This document shows positions 1-7,564 of a DNA stretch of 64,000 nucleotides, piece by piece (within the stretch, counting starts at the first letter, position 1; each line of letters begins with the position of its first letter). The notes beneath the pieces were generated by a model. The model searched no databases and had not been told where the DNA came from. It saw nothing but the letters and a program-made list of their open reading frames with translations. Made by a program: the position numbers and the translations under genes. The DNA lies in contig NZ_LMSD01000034.1 in assembly GCF_001428045.1 (NCBI RefSeq), positions 310,001-374,000 on the forward strand. The letters run 5' to 3'. The DNA comes from Paenibacillus sp. Soil750 (GTDB taxonomy: Bacteria; Bacillota; Bacilli; Paenibacillales; NBRC-103111).

Positions 1-1
1 T

Positions 2-358
2 GATGTCATTGAAGGCTATGATCGCTACGAAGATACATTTCGCAAGCTGAATGAGTCACTGAAGATGTATCCTGATCTGGATGGCATTTATATGGCAACA
101 GGTCATGCAGGGGCATGTATCGATGCGGTGAAATTGGCAGGGAAGGGTGGACACCTCCGCATCGTGTGCAATGATTTGATGCCTGAAGTTGAGCAAGGAC
201 TGCGAGAAGGTTTGATTGATTTTACCATTATGCAAAATCCGGTTCAGCAAGGATACCGCTCCCTGCGAATATTGTACGATCTCATATTCACCGGGAAAAA
301 ACCTGACAATGAATTTCAGTATACCGATACGAGTATTATGATCGCGGAGAGCCTCTAA
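2..358 (+). CDS. LacI-type sugar-binding domain, C-terminal part
   Basis: The gene enters from the left edge, so only the last 118 codons are present. The fragment reads as lobe two of a periplasmic-binding-protein-like fold: an 'LDGIYMATGHAG' stretch, then 'IVCNDLMPEV', then a 'FTIMQNPVQQGY' segment followed by a helix. That last pattern is typical of LacI-family regulators and of sugar-binding proteins of the Peripla_BP_4 type. No DNA-binding part is visible. The adjacent aldose-epimerase-like gene starts 25 bases later and is probably co-transcribed, which suggests sugar-responsive control. Regulator is somewhat more likely than transport protein, but the window cannot decide. Confidence 0.7.
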   Translation, partial: DVIEGYDRYEDTFRKLNESLKMYPDLDGIYMATGHAGACIDAVKLAGKGGHLRIVCNDLMPEVEQGLREGLIDFTIMQNPVQQGYRSLRILYDLIFTGKKPDNEFQYTDTSIMIAESL

Positions 359-382
359 TTAGCTCTGAAAGGGTGCTGTACA

Positions 383-1357
383 ATGAATCGATATGCTGTG
401 AATAAGGTTCAGGAGTTGGGTTATACGTTGTTTGAACTTGTGGATACCCAAGGGAATGGAATAGCGATGATAACTCCTGACTTTGGCGCTAATTTACTTT
501 CCTACACGTATATGGAGATGCCAGTCATTGTCCCACCGAACAGTTTGCAAGATTTTATTGAACAGGCAAGCGCACATACCATGTATGGGACGCCTATTTT
601 ATTTCCACCGAATCGCATCCTCAAGGGGTCATTTACATTCGGCGGCAGGTCTTATCGTCTCCCGCTCAATGAACCGCCTTTTCATCATTTGCACGGTGAA
701 ATGTCACATAAAGCTTGGCATGTTGTAGATGCAAGTGCTTCAGACGAGAAGGGGGCGTATGTCAGTTGTCAATTTGACTTTGCTGAACATCCAGAGATTA
801 TCGCTTATTTTCCTCATCCCTTACTTTTTACGGTGACGCATCATATGTTTGAAGGTCGTTTGACGACCCAGCTTACAGTTGAAAATAAAGGTGGAGACAT
901 GGCCCCATTTGCGCTGGGGCTGCATCCGTATTTTGCCACACCATCCGCGGGGGATGGTTGTTACTTGACCGTTCCCGCTGCTGAAGAATGGCTAGTGTCC
1001 AATTTGGCTTTCGTTCAGGCGCTGCCCGCAGAAACTGCATTCTGCGAAAGCTTGTCGCAAGGTATATCTCTGGCCTATCCTGAGCTCGGTTGCTCGTTGT
1101 TGACACTGAACGGGGATCGAACGTGCCGTTTTGAAATGAAGGAAGCCGGATATCGTATTGCCTATCAGATCGATCCGAAATTTCCGTTCGTAGTCTTATT
1201 TAAACCAGATTGGACAGATGCTTTCTCAATAGAGCCTTACACGTATGTAACGGATGCGTTTAATCTTCCTTATCCGCCTGAGCTGACAGGAGCGAGGGGA
1301 ATTGAACCACAAGAAGTGATTCATTTATCGACAGCAATCTGGCTGGAGAAGTTATAG
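383..1357 (+). CDS. Aldose 1-epimerase family protein
   Basis: The 324-residue protein belongs to the GalM/aldose 1-epimerase superfamily, which interconverts alpha and beta anomers of sugars in the cytoplasm. Family landmarks are in order: 'FPPNRI' near residue 75, 'HHLHGEMSHKAW' near 100 (first catalytic-type His), 'LGLHPYF' near 180 (second His) and 'FSIEPYTYVTDAFN' near 280 (C-terminal Glu serving as base). The length is normal for the family. An AAGGGTG ribosome binding site precedes the ATG. It follows the LacI-type gene by 25 bases and is followed by a hairpin terminator. The sugar substrate cannot be read from the sequence. Confidence 0.85.
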   Translation: MNRYAVNKVQELGYTLFELVDTQGNGIAMITPDFGANLLSYTYMEMPVIVPPNSLQDFIEQASAHTMYGTPILFPPNRILKGSFTFGGRSYRLPLNEPPFHHLHGEMSHKAWHVVDASASDEKGAYVSCQFDFAEHPEIIAYFPHPLLFTVTHHMFEGRLTTQLTVENKGGDMAPFALGLHPYFATPSAGDGCYLTVPAAEEWLVSNLAFVQALPAETAFCESLSQGISLAYPELGCSLLTLNGDRTCRFEMKEAGYRIAYQIDPKFPFVVLFKPDWTDAFSIEPYTYVTDAFNLPYPPELTGARGIEPQEVIHLSTAIWLEKL

Positions 1358-1386
1358 TTTTGAATGTGGAACGGTAAAAAAAGGAA

Positions 1387-1424
1387 CCGCCACAAAAGGT
1401 TTTTGACCTTGAGTGACGGCTTTT
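1387..1424 (+). terminator. Terminator after the epimerase gene
   Basis: An imperfect inverted repeat (CCGcCAC with GTGaCGG, and AAGGT with ACCTT) surrounds a T-rich loop and is followed by TTTT. It lies 30 bases after the epimerase stop codon. Confidence 0.5.
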
Positions 1425-1452
1425 GGCTAACTTCCAGGCTGATTTCGAGGTC

Positions 1453-1477
1453 TGTAGTGATGAAAAACATCACTACA
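1453..1477. repeat. Perfect 10-bp hairpin between convergent genes
   Basis: TGTAGTGATG and CATCACTACA flank an AAAAA loop. No T-tract follows on the plus strand, so it is not a classic terminator. It sits between the epimerase terminator and the tatA terminator in the convergent gap. Confidence 0.5.
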
Positions 1478-1493
1478 ACTTCAGTTAATTTTA

Positions 1494-1515
1494 AGCCGCC
1501 TCTACAGAGGCGGCT
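1494..1515 (-). terminator. Bidirectional terminator overlapping the tatA stop
   Basis: AGCCGCCTCT and AGAGGCGGCT form a 10-bp GC-rich stem with a two-base centre. T residues follow on the plus strand and an A/T-rich stretch follows on the minus strand. The tatA stop codon (1502-1504) lies inside the hairpin, so the last tatA codons are part of the terminator. Confidence 0.8.
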
Positions 1516-1702
1516 TTTTGCCTTCATTTTCGATCAAATGGTCATGATCGCCATCCTCCATGATATTCCGAGTTGAGTTACGGAATTCACGAAGCGTATC
1601 CCCAAATGCACGGCCCAGCTGCGGCAGTTTGGAAGGTCCGAAGACAATTAAAGCGATAGCCAGAATTAAGATTAATCCTGATACTCCAATATTGTTGAAC
1701 AT
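1502..1702 (-). CDS. tatA: Sec-independent translocase subunit TatA
   Basis: TatA forms the pore part of the twin-arginine translocase, which exports folded proteins across the cytoplasmic membrane. The 66-residue protein has one N-terminal membrane helix, the invariant FGP hinge ('IVFGPSKLPQLGRAFG'), an amphipathic helix and a short charged tail, very like Bacillus TatAd. I chose the second of two close ATGs: AAGAGG lies nine bases before it but touches the upstream ATG at 1711. It is the last gene of the minus-strand operon, 26 bases after tatC, and its stop codon lies within the terminator hairpin. Confidence 0.95.
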   Translation of the reverse strand: MFNNIGVSGLILILAIALIVFGPSKLPQLGRAFGDTLREFRNSTRNIMEDGDHDHLIENEGKKPPL

Positions 1703-1728
1703 TGCAATCATCCTCTTTTCTTTTTCTC

Positions 1729-2469
1729 TTAATCTTCAACTAGGTTCAAATTCGCAACACGTTGCATGGCACGCCATTGCCAGCCGGCCACCAATACGCT
1801 GATTTCAAACAGAAGAATTAGTGGCACTGTGACCGATAAGTGTGAAATCATATCCGGCGGTGAGATGCATGAGCCTGTGATGGTCAGCGCGATATAGGCG
1901 TATTTCCTGGACATTTTCAGAATCTGAGGCGTTAAGAGACCTATTTTCGTCAAAAACAGGAGAACCACAGGCAGCTCAAACGCGATTGCCATCGGAATGA
2001 CAATTTGAAACAAGAAAGCAAAATATCGATCAATCCCATACGTCTCCACGGCGCCTATCGATTGATTCATTCGGATCATAAAGCGCATCATCATCGGGAA
2101 AACGACCCAATAACTGAACGAAACCCCGATGATGAATAACGCAAAAGCGACTGGTATGTAAGGAAGCGCGTTCCTGGATTCGGTTTCAGTAAGCCCTGGC
2201 TTTACGAATACCCATGCTTGGTAAAGAACGACGGGCACTGTAAATAAAGCGGCGAACAGAAACGCACACTTCATATAAATCATCAGCCCATCCGTGAACG
2301 AAAACACATTCCACTTAATTTCACCGATCAATGGCTGTGATTTCAAGTACAGAAGGATATCCGACGAGAGATACAAGCCCACACACAGTGTAACGATGAA
2401 CCAGGCGAACACGATGAGCAATCGCTTGCGAACCTCTGTCAAATGTAAGATCCAATCTTCTTGCTCCAT
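1729..2469 (-). CDS. tatC: Sec-independent translocase subunit TatC
   Basis: TatC is the multi-spanning receptor that binds twin-arginine signal peptides. The 246-residue protein starts with the conserved 'HLTEVRKRLL' segment, whose Glu and Arg-rich helix contact the signal peptide, and continues with six membrane segments. The family signature 'FELPVVLLFLTKIGLL' is in the middle. A clean AAAGGAGG lies six bases before the ATG. The gene sits between the GMC oxidoreductase and tatA, so a TatAC pair is encoded directly downstream of a Tat substrate. It is probably dedicated to that substrate, as TatAdCd is to PhoD in Bacillus, although general use is possible. Confidence 0.95.
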   Translation of the reverse strand: MEQEDWILHLTEVRKRLLIVFAWFIVTLCVGLYLSSDILLYLKSQPLIGEIKWNVFSFTDGLMIYMKCAFLFAALFTVPVVLYQAWVFVKPGLTETESRNALPYIPVAFALFIIGVSFSYWVVFPMMMRFMIRMNQSIGAVETYGIDRYFAFLFQIVIPMAIAFELPVVLLFLTKIGLLTPQILKMSRKYAYIALTITGSCISPPDMISHLSVTVPLILLFEISVLVAGWQWRAMQRVANLNLVED

Positions 2470-2509
2470 GTCATTCCTCCTTTATCATGAAACGTGTGGG
2501 CTGCCCGAG

Positions 2510-4231
2510 TTAAACGACACTTCCACCTTGTTTCAAATATTTTGCAATGCCGTCCACAGCGCGGTAAGCCAAAGCACCCACCGTACCTGTTGGATTGTAG
2601 CCACTATTGTGAGCGAACGCCGATGCACCTACGACGAACACATTTTCAGCATCCCACATTTGCAAATACGAGTTAACCGCAGAGGTGGAGGGGTCTGCCC
2701 CCATAATGACGCCGCCTGTATTGTGGGTCGATTGATACGGAACGATATTGTAGGCTGCTAACGTATCCGAAGACCCAATCGTCGAAGGGTTCATTTCTTT
2801 CATGATTTCTGCAGATTTCCCTGCCATAAATTTGATCATTTGCCGATCCTGCTCTTCAAAATCGAAGGTGATCCGAGGCAGTGGCAGACCGTAAGCATCC
2901 TTATAAGTCGGATCCAAATCCACATAATGATGTTTCCATGGCATGCTGCTGCCTTGCGGTGAGACAGACAATACACTGTTTGCATATTTCAGCGACTTCT
3001 GTTTAAAATCTTTCCCCCAGGCTGGTGTACCTTTGGGAACGGAGTTTGTCGCAATCGGACGTTGGCCGGTTTGCGAAATTCGGATACCAGCCCCATGGAT
3101 GAAATTCAGATTCGTGTGGTCGAAATTATCCCCATTGAAATCAGGAATTTCCATGCCGAGGGAACCTGCTCCCGCGTACAAGTTGAACTGCTTTTCATCG
3201 AAAAAGCCTGTCGCATTCCCGCCGTTCGTTTGGTAACAGTAATTTTTACCGATAACACCTTTACCTGAGGCAGGATCGTATGGTTTACCCAATTTGGAAG
3301 TGAGCAGAAGCTTAATGTTGTTAAATACATAGCTGGCCATGATGACGACGTCCGCAGGCTGCTCAAACTGCTCACCCGTTACAGTGTTTACGTATACAAC
3401 GCCGCTAGCTTTTTTGCCATCATTCAGCACCTGAGTCACATTGGAGTAGGAGCGCAACTCGAAATTGCCGGATTTCTGCGCAATAGGGAGTGCGGTCACG
3501 ATCACATCTGCTTTTGCCCCGTACTCACAACCAAATCGTTCGCAATAACCGCAATATTGACAGGCTGCACGAGTAATGCCATCGGGGTTCGTATATTGCT
3601 CTGACAAATTAGCCGAAGGCATCATATAGGGATGGTACCCGAGTTTTTTGGTCGCATCTTCGAACAATTTCAAGATCGGCGTTTTCACCATCGGTTTGGT
3701 TGGGAACGGAGCGGAACGCTTACCTACAAGTGGATTCTGCTCAGCTTCACCCGAAATGCCAGCCAATTTCTCGAATTTATCGAAATAAGGCTCTAACGTA
3801 TCATACGTGATGCCCCAATCCTGGATCGTCATGCCCTCAGGAATTTTCTGCTTCCCATAACGTTCGACAGTCTTGCTATAAATCTCGAAATCATAGGGGA
3901 GAAATCGCAAGGTTTGTCCATTCCAGTGAACACTTGCACCGCCGAGACCTTCCCCAAGCAAGAAGGAGCCGTACTCCCGCATCGGAACAGCAGCCATTTT
4001 CTCCGTATTGCGGAAAGTGACGGTTTCTTTGGACAAATCCTGCATGAGATCATAACGAGAAGCGTATCGAAGCTCATCATGCACCATATAGTAATCTGCT
4101 GTACTGCGCGGCTTGCCGCGCTCTAGGCCAACAACCTTAACACCTTGTTTCGTTAATTCTGCGGCGATAATTCCCCCGACCCATCCCATTCCAACAATGA
4201 CAACGGGGACTTTCGGCATTTTAGTAGCCAT
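2510..4231 (-). CDS. GMC-type membrane dehydrogenase, flavoprotein subunit
   Basis: The 573-residue FAD enzyme belongs to the glucose-methanol-choline family, in the branch of gluconate 2-dehydrogenase and related sugar or polyol dehydrogenases. The dinucleotide-binding glycines are at residues 14-20 ('VGMGWVGG'). 'GEGLGGASVHWNG' near 95 is a GMC signature. Cysteines 224, 227, 230 and 235 ('CQYCGYCERFGC') match the iron-sulfur-type cysteine motif seen in fructose and gluconate dehydrogenases. The C-terminal 'HNSGYNPTGTVGALAYR' carries the catalytic His/Asn region. It has no signal peptide, so it probably crosses the membrane folded, carried by the Tat signal of subunit 3 encoded 34 bases upstream. 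The substrate is not readable. Confidence 0.9.
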   Translation of the reverse strand: MATKMPKVPVVIVGMGWVGGIIAAELTKQGVKVVGLERGKPRSTADYYMVHDELRYASRYDLMQDLSKETVTFRNTEKMAAVPMREYGSFLLGEGLGGASVHWNGQTLRFLPYDFEIYSKTVERYGKQKIPEGMTIQDWGITYDTLEPYFDKFEKLAGISGEAEQNPLVGKRSAPFPTKPMVKTPILKLFEDATKKLGYHPYMMPSANLSEQYTNPDGITRAACQYCGYCERFGCEYGAKADVIVTALPIAQKSGNFELRSYSNVTQVLNDGKKASGVVYVNTVTGEQFEQPADVVIMASYVFNNIKLLLTSKLGKPYDPASGKGVIGKNYCYQTNGGNATGFFDEKQFNLYAGAGSLGMEIPDFNGDNFDHTNLNFIHGAGIRISQTGQRPIATNSVPKGTPAWGKDFKQKSLKYANSVLSVSPQGSSMPWKHHYVDLDPTYKDAYGLPLPRITFDFEEQDRQMIKFMAGKSAEIMKEMNPSTIGSSDTLAAYNIVPYQSTHNTGGVIMGADPSTSAVNSYLQMWDAENVFVVGASAFAHNSGYNPTGTVGALAYRAVDGIAKYLKQGGSVV

Positions 4232-4264
4232 CTACGTATTTCCTTTCTTCGTGAGATTTGTTCC

Positions 4265-5041
4265 TTAATGAACGAAATGATCGTGCAAGCTGCGAGGTTC
4301 CATGACAACGAATTGATCTTTATCAATCATGTTCGTATAGGTCATTTGGTTGCCTGGGTACTTACGCATTTTCCAACCAGCCATATTCTTATTCCCGCCA
4401 TATAAGGGATCGGAGTAGACACCTTCCATCACGAGTACTCGAAATAGGTTGAAAAAGGTTTTACCTGTAATCCCATTTACGACGCTGATTTCACCTTTTT
4501 CCATGGAGGTCAGAATCGCATCTTGTTCTTCAGGTTTAATATCTACGAATCCTTTCGTATATTTGGTTTTGGCTGTTTCTTCAAGGCTATTTAACCCCAT
4601 TGTTACGAGCTCATGGCGTTGAATGCTGAGGTAATCCCCCTGAGTGACTTCACCTTTCACGAATGGTCCCATCCGATAGGTGCGAGCATTCACCCCCCAA
4701 GGGCTCGCTAGCTGATGGTCAATATAAAAGGCAACGCCAAGCTCTGCAGCTCCTGGTCCGCTGTCATCCTTAGGGAATATTCGTTCAGCTGCGGCTTCAG
4801 CGATTTGCAGTTGGGATTGATTGAAGAACATCGGTGCTTGATTATAATCAGCTGTGACTTGTGGATTAGGACTTGTTGTAGGTGAAGGAGAGGTCTGGGA
4901 TATATCTTTCTTAAACCCTCCAGATACTGCGCTTCCAATGACGCCACCAACCACCACGCCACCAATGGCAGTTCCGGTGTACTTGAGAAAACGGCGACGT
5001 GAGTGATCAGGTGTATGATTATTCGTGTTTTTGTCAGCCAA
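4265..5041 (-). CDS. Gluconate 2-dehydrogenase subunit 3 family, Tat-exported
   Basis: This 258-residue protein is the small partner of the GMC flavoprotein. Residues 14-20 read 'SRRRFLK', a textbook twin-arginine motif. A glycine-rich hydrophobic helix follows ('GTAIGGVVVGGVIGSAVSGG') and then a Ser/Thr/Pro linker. The body matches the gluconate_2-dh3 family ('AAAERIFPKDDSGPGAAELGV', 'YIDHQL'). The start is TTG at 5041, because GGAGG lies nine bases upstream; the ATG at 5049 is in another frame. It is first in the operon with the flavoprotein, tatC and tatA, and is divergent from the cytochrome c gene. It likely escorts the flavoprotein through Tat. Confidence 0.9.
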   Translation of the reverse strand: MADKNTNNHTPDHSRRRFLKYTGTAIGGVVVGGVIGSAVSGGFKKDISQTSPSPTTSPNPQVTADYNQAPMFFNQSQLQIAEAAAERIFPKDDSGPGAAELGVAFYIDHQLASPWGVNARTYRMGPFVKGEVTQGDYLSIQRHELVTMGLNSLEETAKTKYTKGFVDIKPEEQDAILTSMEKGEISVVNGITGKTFFNLFRVLVMEGVYSDPLYGGNKNMAGWKMRKYPGNQMTYTNMIDKDQFVVMEPRSLHDHFVH

Positions 5042-5216
5042 CTTGTCATACCTCCATGGAATTTTATGTACTTCTGGGTAGTTATGGATATGTTGATCTG
5101 TAAGCGTATTTCCTATGCATGATTTGCATGAAAATATGGAAACGTGGGTAATGTAGTGGTAGGTTTCCGATTTCTAACCATGTTAAGAACCTATGAATGT
5201 GAGGAGAAGCATACTC

Positions 5217-5579
5217 ATGAACAGAAAGATCGTAGTCCTCACCCTCTTGCTTGCTGGAGCTTTATCGGCTTGCGGAAAAAGTGAAACGACACCTAGCCCA
5301 AGTGCAGGCACAACAACTGCGCCAACTGCATCGGCAAGTACAGGAACAACAACCAAAGCTGATGCACAGACGGTATTTAAAGCCAATTGTGTCAGCTGTC
5401 ATGGCGCCAATCTGGAAGGTTTAGTCGGGCCGAATCTTCAGAAGGTTGGCGGAAAGCACTCGAAAGAACAACTCACCGCGATAATTGCGAACGGGAAGGG
5501 TGCAATGCCTGCTTTTAAAGGAAAGCTATCCGATGATGAGATCAGTTCGTTATCTACATGGCTTGCAGACAAGAAATAA
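5217..5579 (+). CDS. Membrane-anchored c-type cytochrome lipoprotein
   Basis: The 120-residue protein has a lipoprotein signal ('LLLAGALSAC'), a Thr/Ala/Pro-rich flexible linker and one heme c domain. The heme motif is CVSCH and the likely axial methionine lies in 'GAMPAFKGKLS'. It resembles the Bacillus CccB/c551 group of small electron carriers on the outer face of the membrane. The start is the ATG at 5217, preceded by GAGGAG; an in-frame ATG at 5193 lacks a site. The gene is divergent from the dehydrogenase/Tat operon, so it may accept electrons from the flavoprotein; this is inference. A GC-rich terminator follows. Confidence 0.88.
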   Translation: MNRKIVVLTLLLAGALSACGKSETTPSPSAGTTTAPTASASTGTTTKADAQTVFKANCVSCHGANLEGLVGPNLQKVGGKHSKEQLTAIIANGKGAMPAFKGKLSDDEISSLSTWLADKK

Positions 5580-5590
5580 TCAGGAATGAA

Positions 5591-5627
5591 CCCGCCCTTC
5601 TCTGATAAACGGATAGGCGGGATTTTT
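5591..5627 (+). terminator. Terminator after the cytochrome c gene
   Basis: CCCGCC pairs with GGCGGG across a 19-base loop and is followed by ATTTTTCTATTTTT. Confidence 0.75.
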
Positions 5628-5749
5628 CTATTTTTAAATAAACAGTCATTCATTTCGTTCTCGTAGAGGCATAGGATAGTGAAGTAATTGGTAAAATACC
5701 GGAAAAAGGTGCTTCCTTTTCTCAATATGCAACAGGGGAGATGAACCAG

Positions 5750-6349
5750 ATGAAGGGCAAAGATCGGTGGAATGATCTCTTTGAGTTTGCGATGTATGTG
5801 CTGGCAGGAGGTTGCTTTGTTTACTTTCTTGTAAAAGGCAACGGGGCGAAAATGTTTCAAGCGGTGCTCATTGCGGCTGTACTTCTGCTCATCCGACTCG
5901 TAGTTAAATGGACGAAGTCGACCATGTTTACCTCGCTGCGTTTTTGTGTGCTGTTATTTATTTTTATCACGATGTTCCTTGCGAATGAATTCGGCTATTA
6001 TGGTGTCATCCCTTATCTGGATAAAATTGAGCATCTTTTCTCCGGCGTAATCCTTTGCTTCATCGGTTTATTGATTTATACTAAAGCCGCTGATCATCCA
6101 AAGGGAACGGAACCACCTTCATCACATGTCGCGGTGTGGCTGTGTTTGTTCTTTTCAATTGCCATGGCAGGAGTTTGGGAGATTTATGAGTTCGCGACGG
6201 ACCATCTCTTCGGTCTAAATTCACAGAATGGTAGCCTACTTGATACGATGACGGATATCATATGCGGAACATCAGGGGCGATTTTAACGGCTTGTTATTT
6301 GGCTTTGAAGGCGAGGAAACGGGCTCTACCTTTGGTCGATATAAGATAG
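5750..6349 (+). CDS. DUF2238-like integral membrane protein
   Basis: The 199-residue protein is almost entirely membrane segments (about six). It carries conserved polar positions of the YjdF/DUF2238 type: 'YLDKIEHLFSGVIL' in the middle and 'GVWEIYEFATDHLFG' followed by 'GSLLDTMTDIICG' near the C terminus. No biochemical function is established for this group that I can name. I chose the ATG at 5750, because GGGGAG abuts the ATG at 5741 but is nine bases from the second. It is a single gene between the cytochrome terminator and the zinc-ribbon gene. Confidence 0.75.
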   Translation: MKGKDRWNDLFEFAMYVLAGGCFVYFLVKGNGAKMFQAVLIAAVLLLIRLVVKWTKSTMFTSLRFCVLLFIFITMFLANEFGYYGVIPYLDKIEHLFSGVILCFIGLLIYTKAADHPKGTEPPSSHVAVWLCLFFSIAMAGVWEIYEFATDHLFGLNSQNGSLLDTMTDIICGTSGAILTACYLALKARKRALPLVDIR

Positions 6350-6424
6350 TTTTGGCAGTCCCAGCCTTGTCATTTCTCCTCATTTGTGGCACTATTAGCA
6401 CTATTGAATGGAGGAATTGACAGC

Positions 6425-6769
6425 ATGGAAGAATTGTCTAATTGCCCAAAATGCCAATCTGCCTATACGTATGAAGATGGCAATTTACTGGTGTGCCCGG
6501 AATGTGCGCATGAGTGGTCGTCATCAGTTAGTGAAGAGGAGAACGGCGATGAGCAGAAAGTGGTCAAAGACGCGAATGGTAATGTGCTAAAAGATGGTGA
6601 TTCTGTGACGGTCATCAAAGATTTGAAAGTCAAAGGGACTTCATCCGTTATCAAAATTGGTACAAAAGTGAAAAACATTCGCTTAGTCGAAGGCGATCAT
6701 GATATTGATTGTAAAATCGATGATTTCGGCGCCATGAAGTTAAAGTCGGAGTTTGTTAAGAAGATTTAA
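6425..6769 (+). CDS. yjdM: PhnA/YjdM family zinc-ribbon protein
   Basis: The 114-residue protein matches the PhnA (YjdM) family in full length. An N-terminal zinc ribbon ('CPKCQSAYTYEDG' and 'CPECAHEW') is followed by the characteristic KOW-like domain ('VKDANGNVLKDGDSVTVIKDLKVKG' region, residues 45-70) and the C-terminal 'IDDFGAMKLKSEFVKK'. Despite the historical name, the protein is not a proven phosphonate enzyme. The ATG at 6425 has GGAGG ten bases upstream; an in-frame ATG at 6386 lacks a site. A hairpin terminator follows five bases after the stop. Confidence 0.92.
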   Translation: MEELSNCPKCQSAYTYEDGNLLVCPECAHEWSSSVSEEENGDEQKVVKDANGNVLKDGDSVTVIKDLKVKGTSSVIKIGTKVKNIRLVEGDHDIDCKIDDFGAMKLKSEFVKKI

Positions 6770-6774
6770 GAGGA

Positions 6775-6803
6775 GATCCGTGCGAAGCGCGGGTCTTTTT
6801 CTT
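6775..6803 (+). terminator. Terminator after yjdM
   Basis: GATCCGTGC and GCGCGGGTC form a nine-bp stem with two G-U pairs and a GAA loop, followed by TTTTTCTTT. Confidence 0.8.
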
Positions 6804-6886
6804 TGAATAGGGGATAGTTTAGTATCGCGTGACTCAGACTAAATGAAGAAGGAAAGATAAGGGTGGCCGACAGAGGAGGGGATTCG

Positions 6887-6997
6887 TTGCAACTATTTCA
6901 TCTTAGTTATATTCTTTTGTTTAGCGTTGTGCTCGCGGCAGGAACGATCGGAGTCGCTTGGTTTGTATTCCATAAGCGAAAAAGGAAATCTCGTTAA
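6887..6997 (+). CDS. 36-residue single-span membrane miniprotein
   Basis: A TTG start follows GAGGAGGG at a spacing of six bases, a near-ideal site. The 36-residue product has one membrane helix (about residues 6-27, 'YILLFSVVLAAGTIGVAWF') and a strongly basic tail ('HKRKRKSR'), so the tail should face the cytoplasm. It sits alone between two rho-independent terminators, which supports a separate transcription unit. I do not recognise a family. A similar layout is common for small membrane regulators and toxins, but nothing here identifies either. Confidence 0.6.
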   Translation: MQLFHLSYILLFSVVLAAGTIGVAWFVFHKRKRKSR

Positions 6998-7015
6998 TGT
7001 TTAAGATGTATACTT

Positions 7016-7055
7016 GCCCGTTGGAGCTATAGAAGCTCTAGCGGGCTATTTTTTT
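7016..7055 (+). terminator. Terminator after the miniprotein gene
   Basis: GCCCGTTGGAGCT pairs over 13 positions with AGCTCTAGCGGGC, with an ATAGA loop, followed by a run of seven Ts. Confidence 0.9.
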
Positions 7056-7132
7056 GATTGATTGCTCTATACGACGCATAAAAAGGGAATTGGAAGCTTT
7101 TCACGAATACATTCTATGGAGGGGGGCTAACT

Positions 7133-7564
7133 GTGAAACTATACGAACGATCATTAAAATCTCAACTTGCGAGTGTTTGTATTTTTTTCTTCTTATCTTT
7201 GGTACAACTCATCATTAATATTGGAGACCATCGCCCTGTTGGTTTTATTGTTATTTTCAGTTTTTGTCTGGGTCTTTTTCTCATTCTAGCTGTCATTATT
7301 AGTATAGATCTCATCCAAAAAGATGCGGAGAAAATAGTGGCTAAAGTAGAATTCATCGAAGAATACCGTATTCATATTCGAAAACCAAATGGAAAGTTAA
7401 TGAAAGTGCGAGTAAAAGCAACAGAATATGAACAATTTCATATCAATCAATCAGTCGAATTGCTGGTTGCTAAACGGACTAGTGCCTTGCTCACAATCAA
7501 CAGGTTGGATGATGAAATTGAGGATTGCCTTCAAGCGGACATTATTACAACGGAGGACGTATGA
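7133..7564 (+). CDS. Two-span membrane protein with a small C-terminal domain
   Basis: The 143-residue protein has two N-terminal membrane helices (about residues 12-30 and 37-60) and a soluble C-terminal domain of about 80 residues rich in beta-like alternation ('KIVAKVEFIEEYRIHIRKPNGK'), which may be a small OB- or SH3-like fold. The GTG start follows GGAGGGGGG. The stop overlaps the start of the glycerophosphodiesterase gene (ATGA), so the two are probably translationally coupled. I do not recognise the family, and the context only suggests a link with membrane lipid turnover. Confidence 0.65.
   Translation: MKLYERSLKSQLASVCIFFFLSLVQLIINIGDHRPVGFIVIFSFCLGLFLILAVIISIDLIQKDAEKIVAKVEFIEEYRIHIRKPNGKLMKVRVKATEYEQFHINQSVELLVAKRTSALLTINRLDDEIEDCLQADIITTEDV

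Noticed and set aside
2294..2761. Open frame on the plus strand over tatC and the GMC gene
   Set aside because: It runs antisense through two well-recognised genes, has no ribosome binding site and no family.
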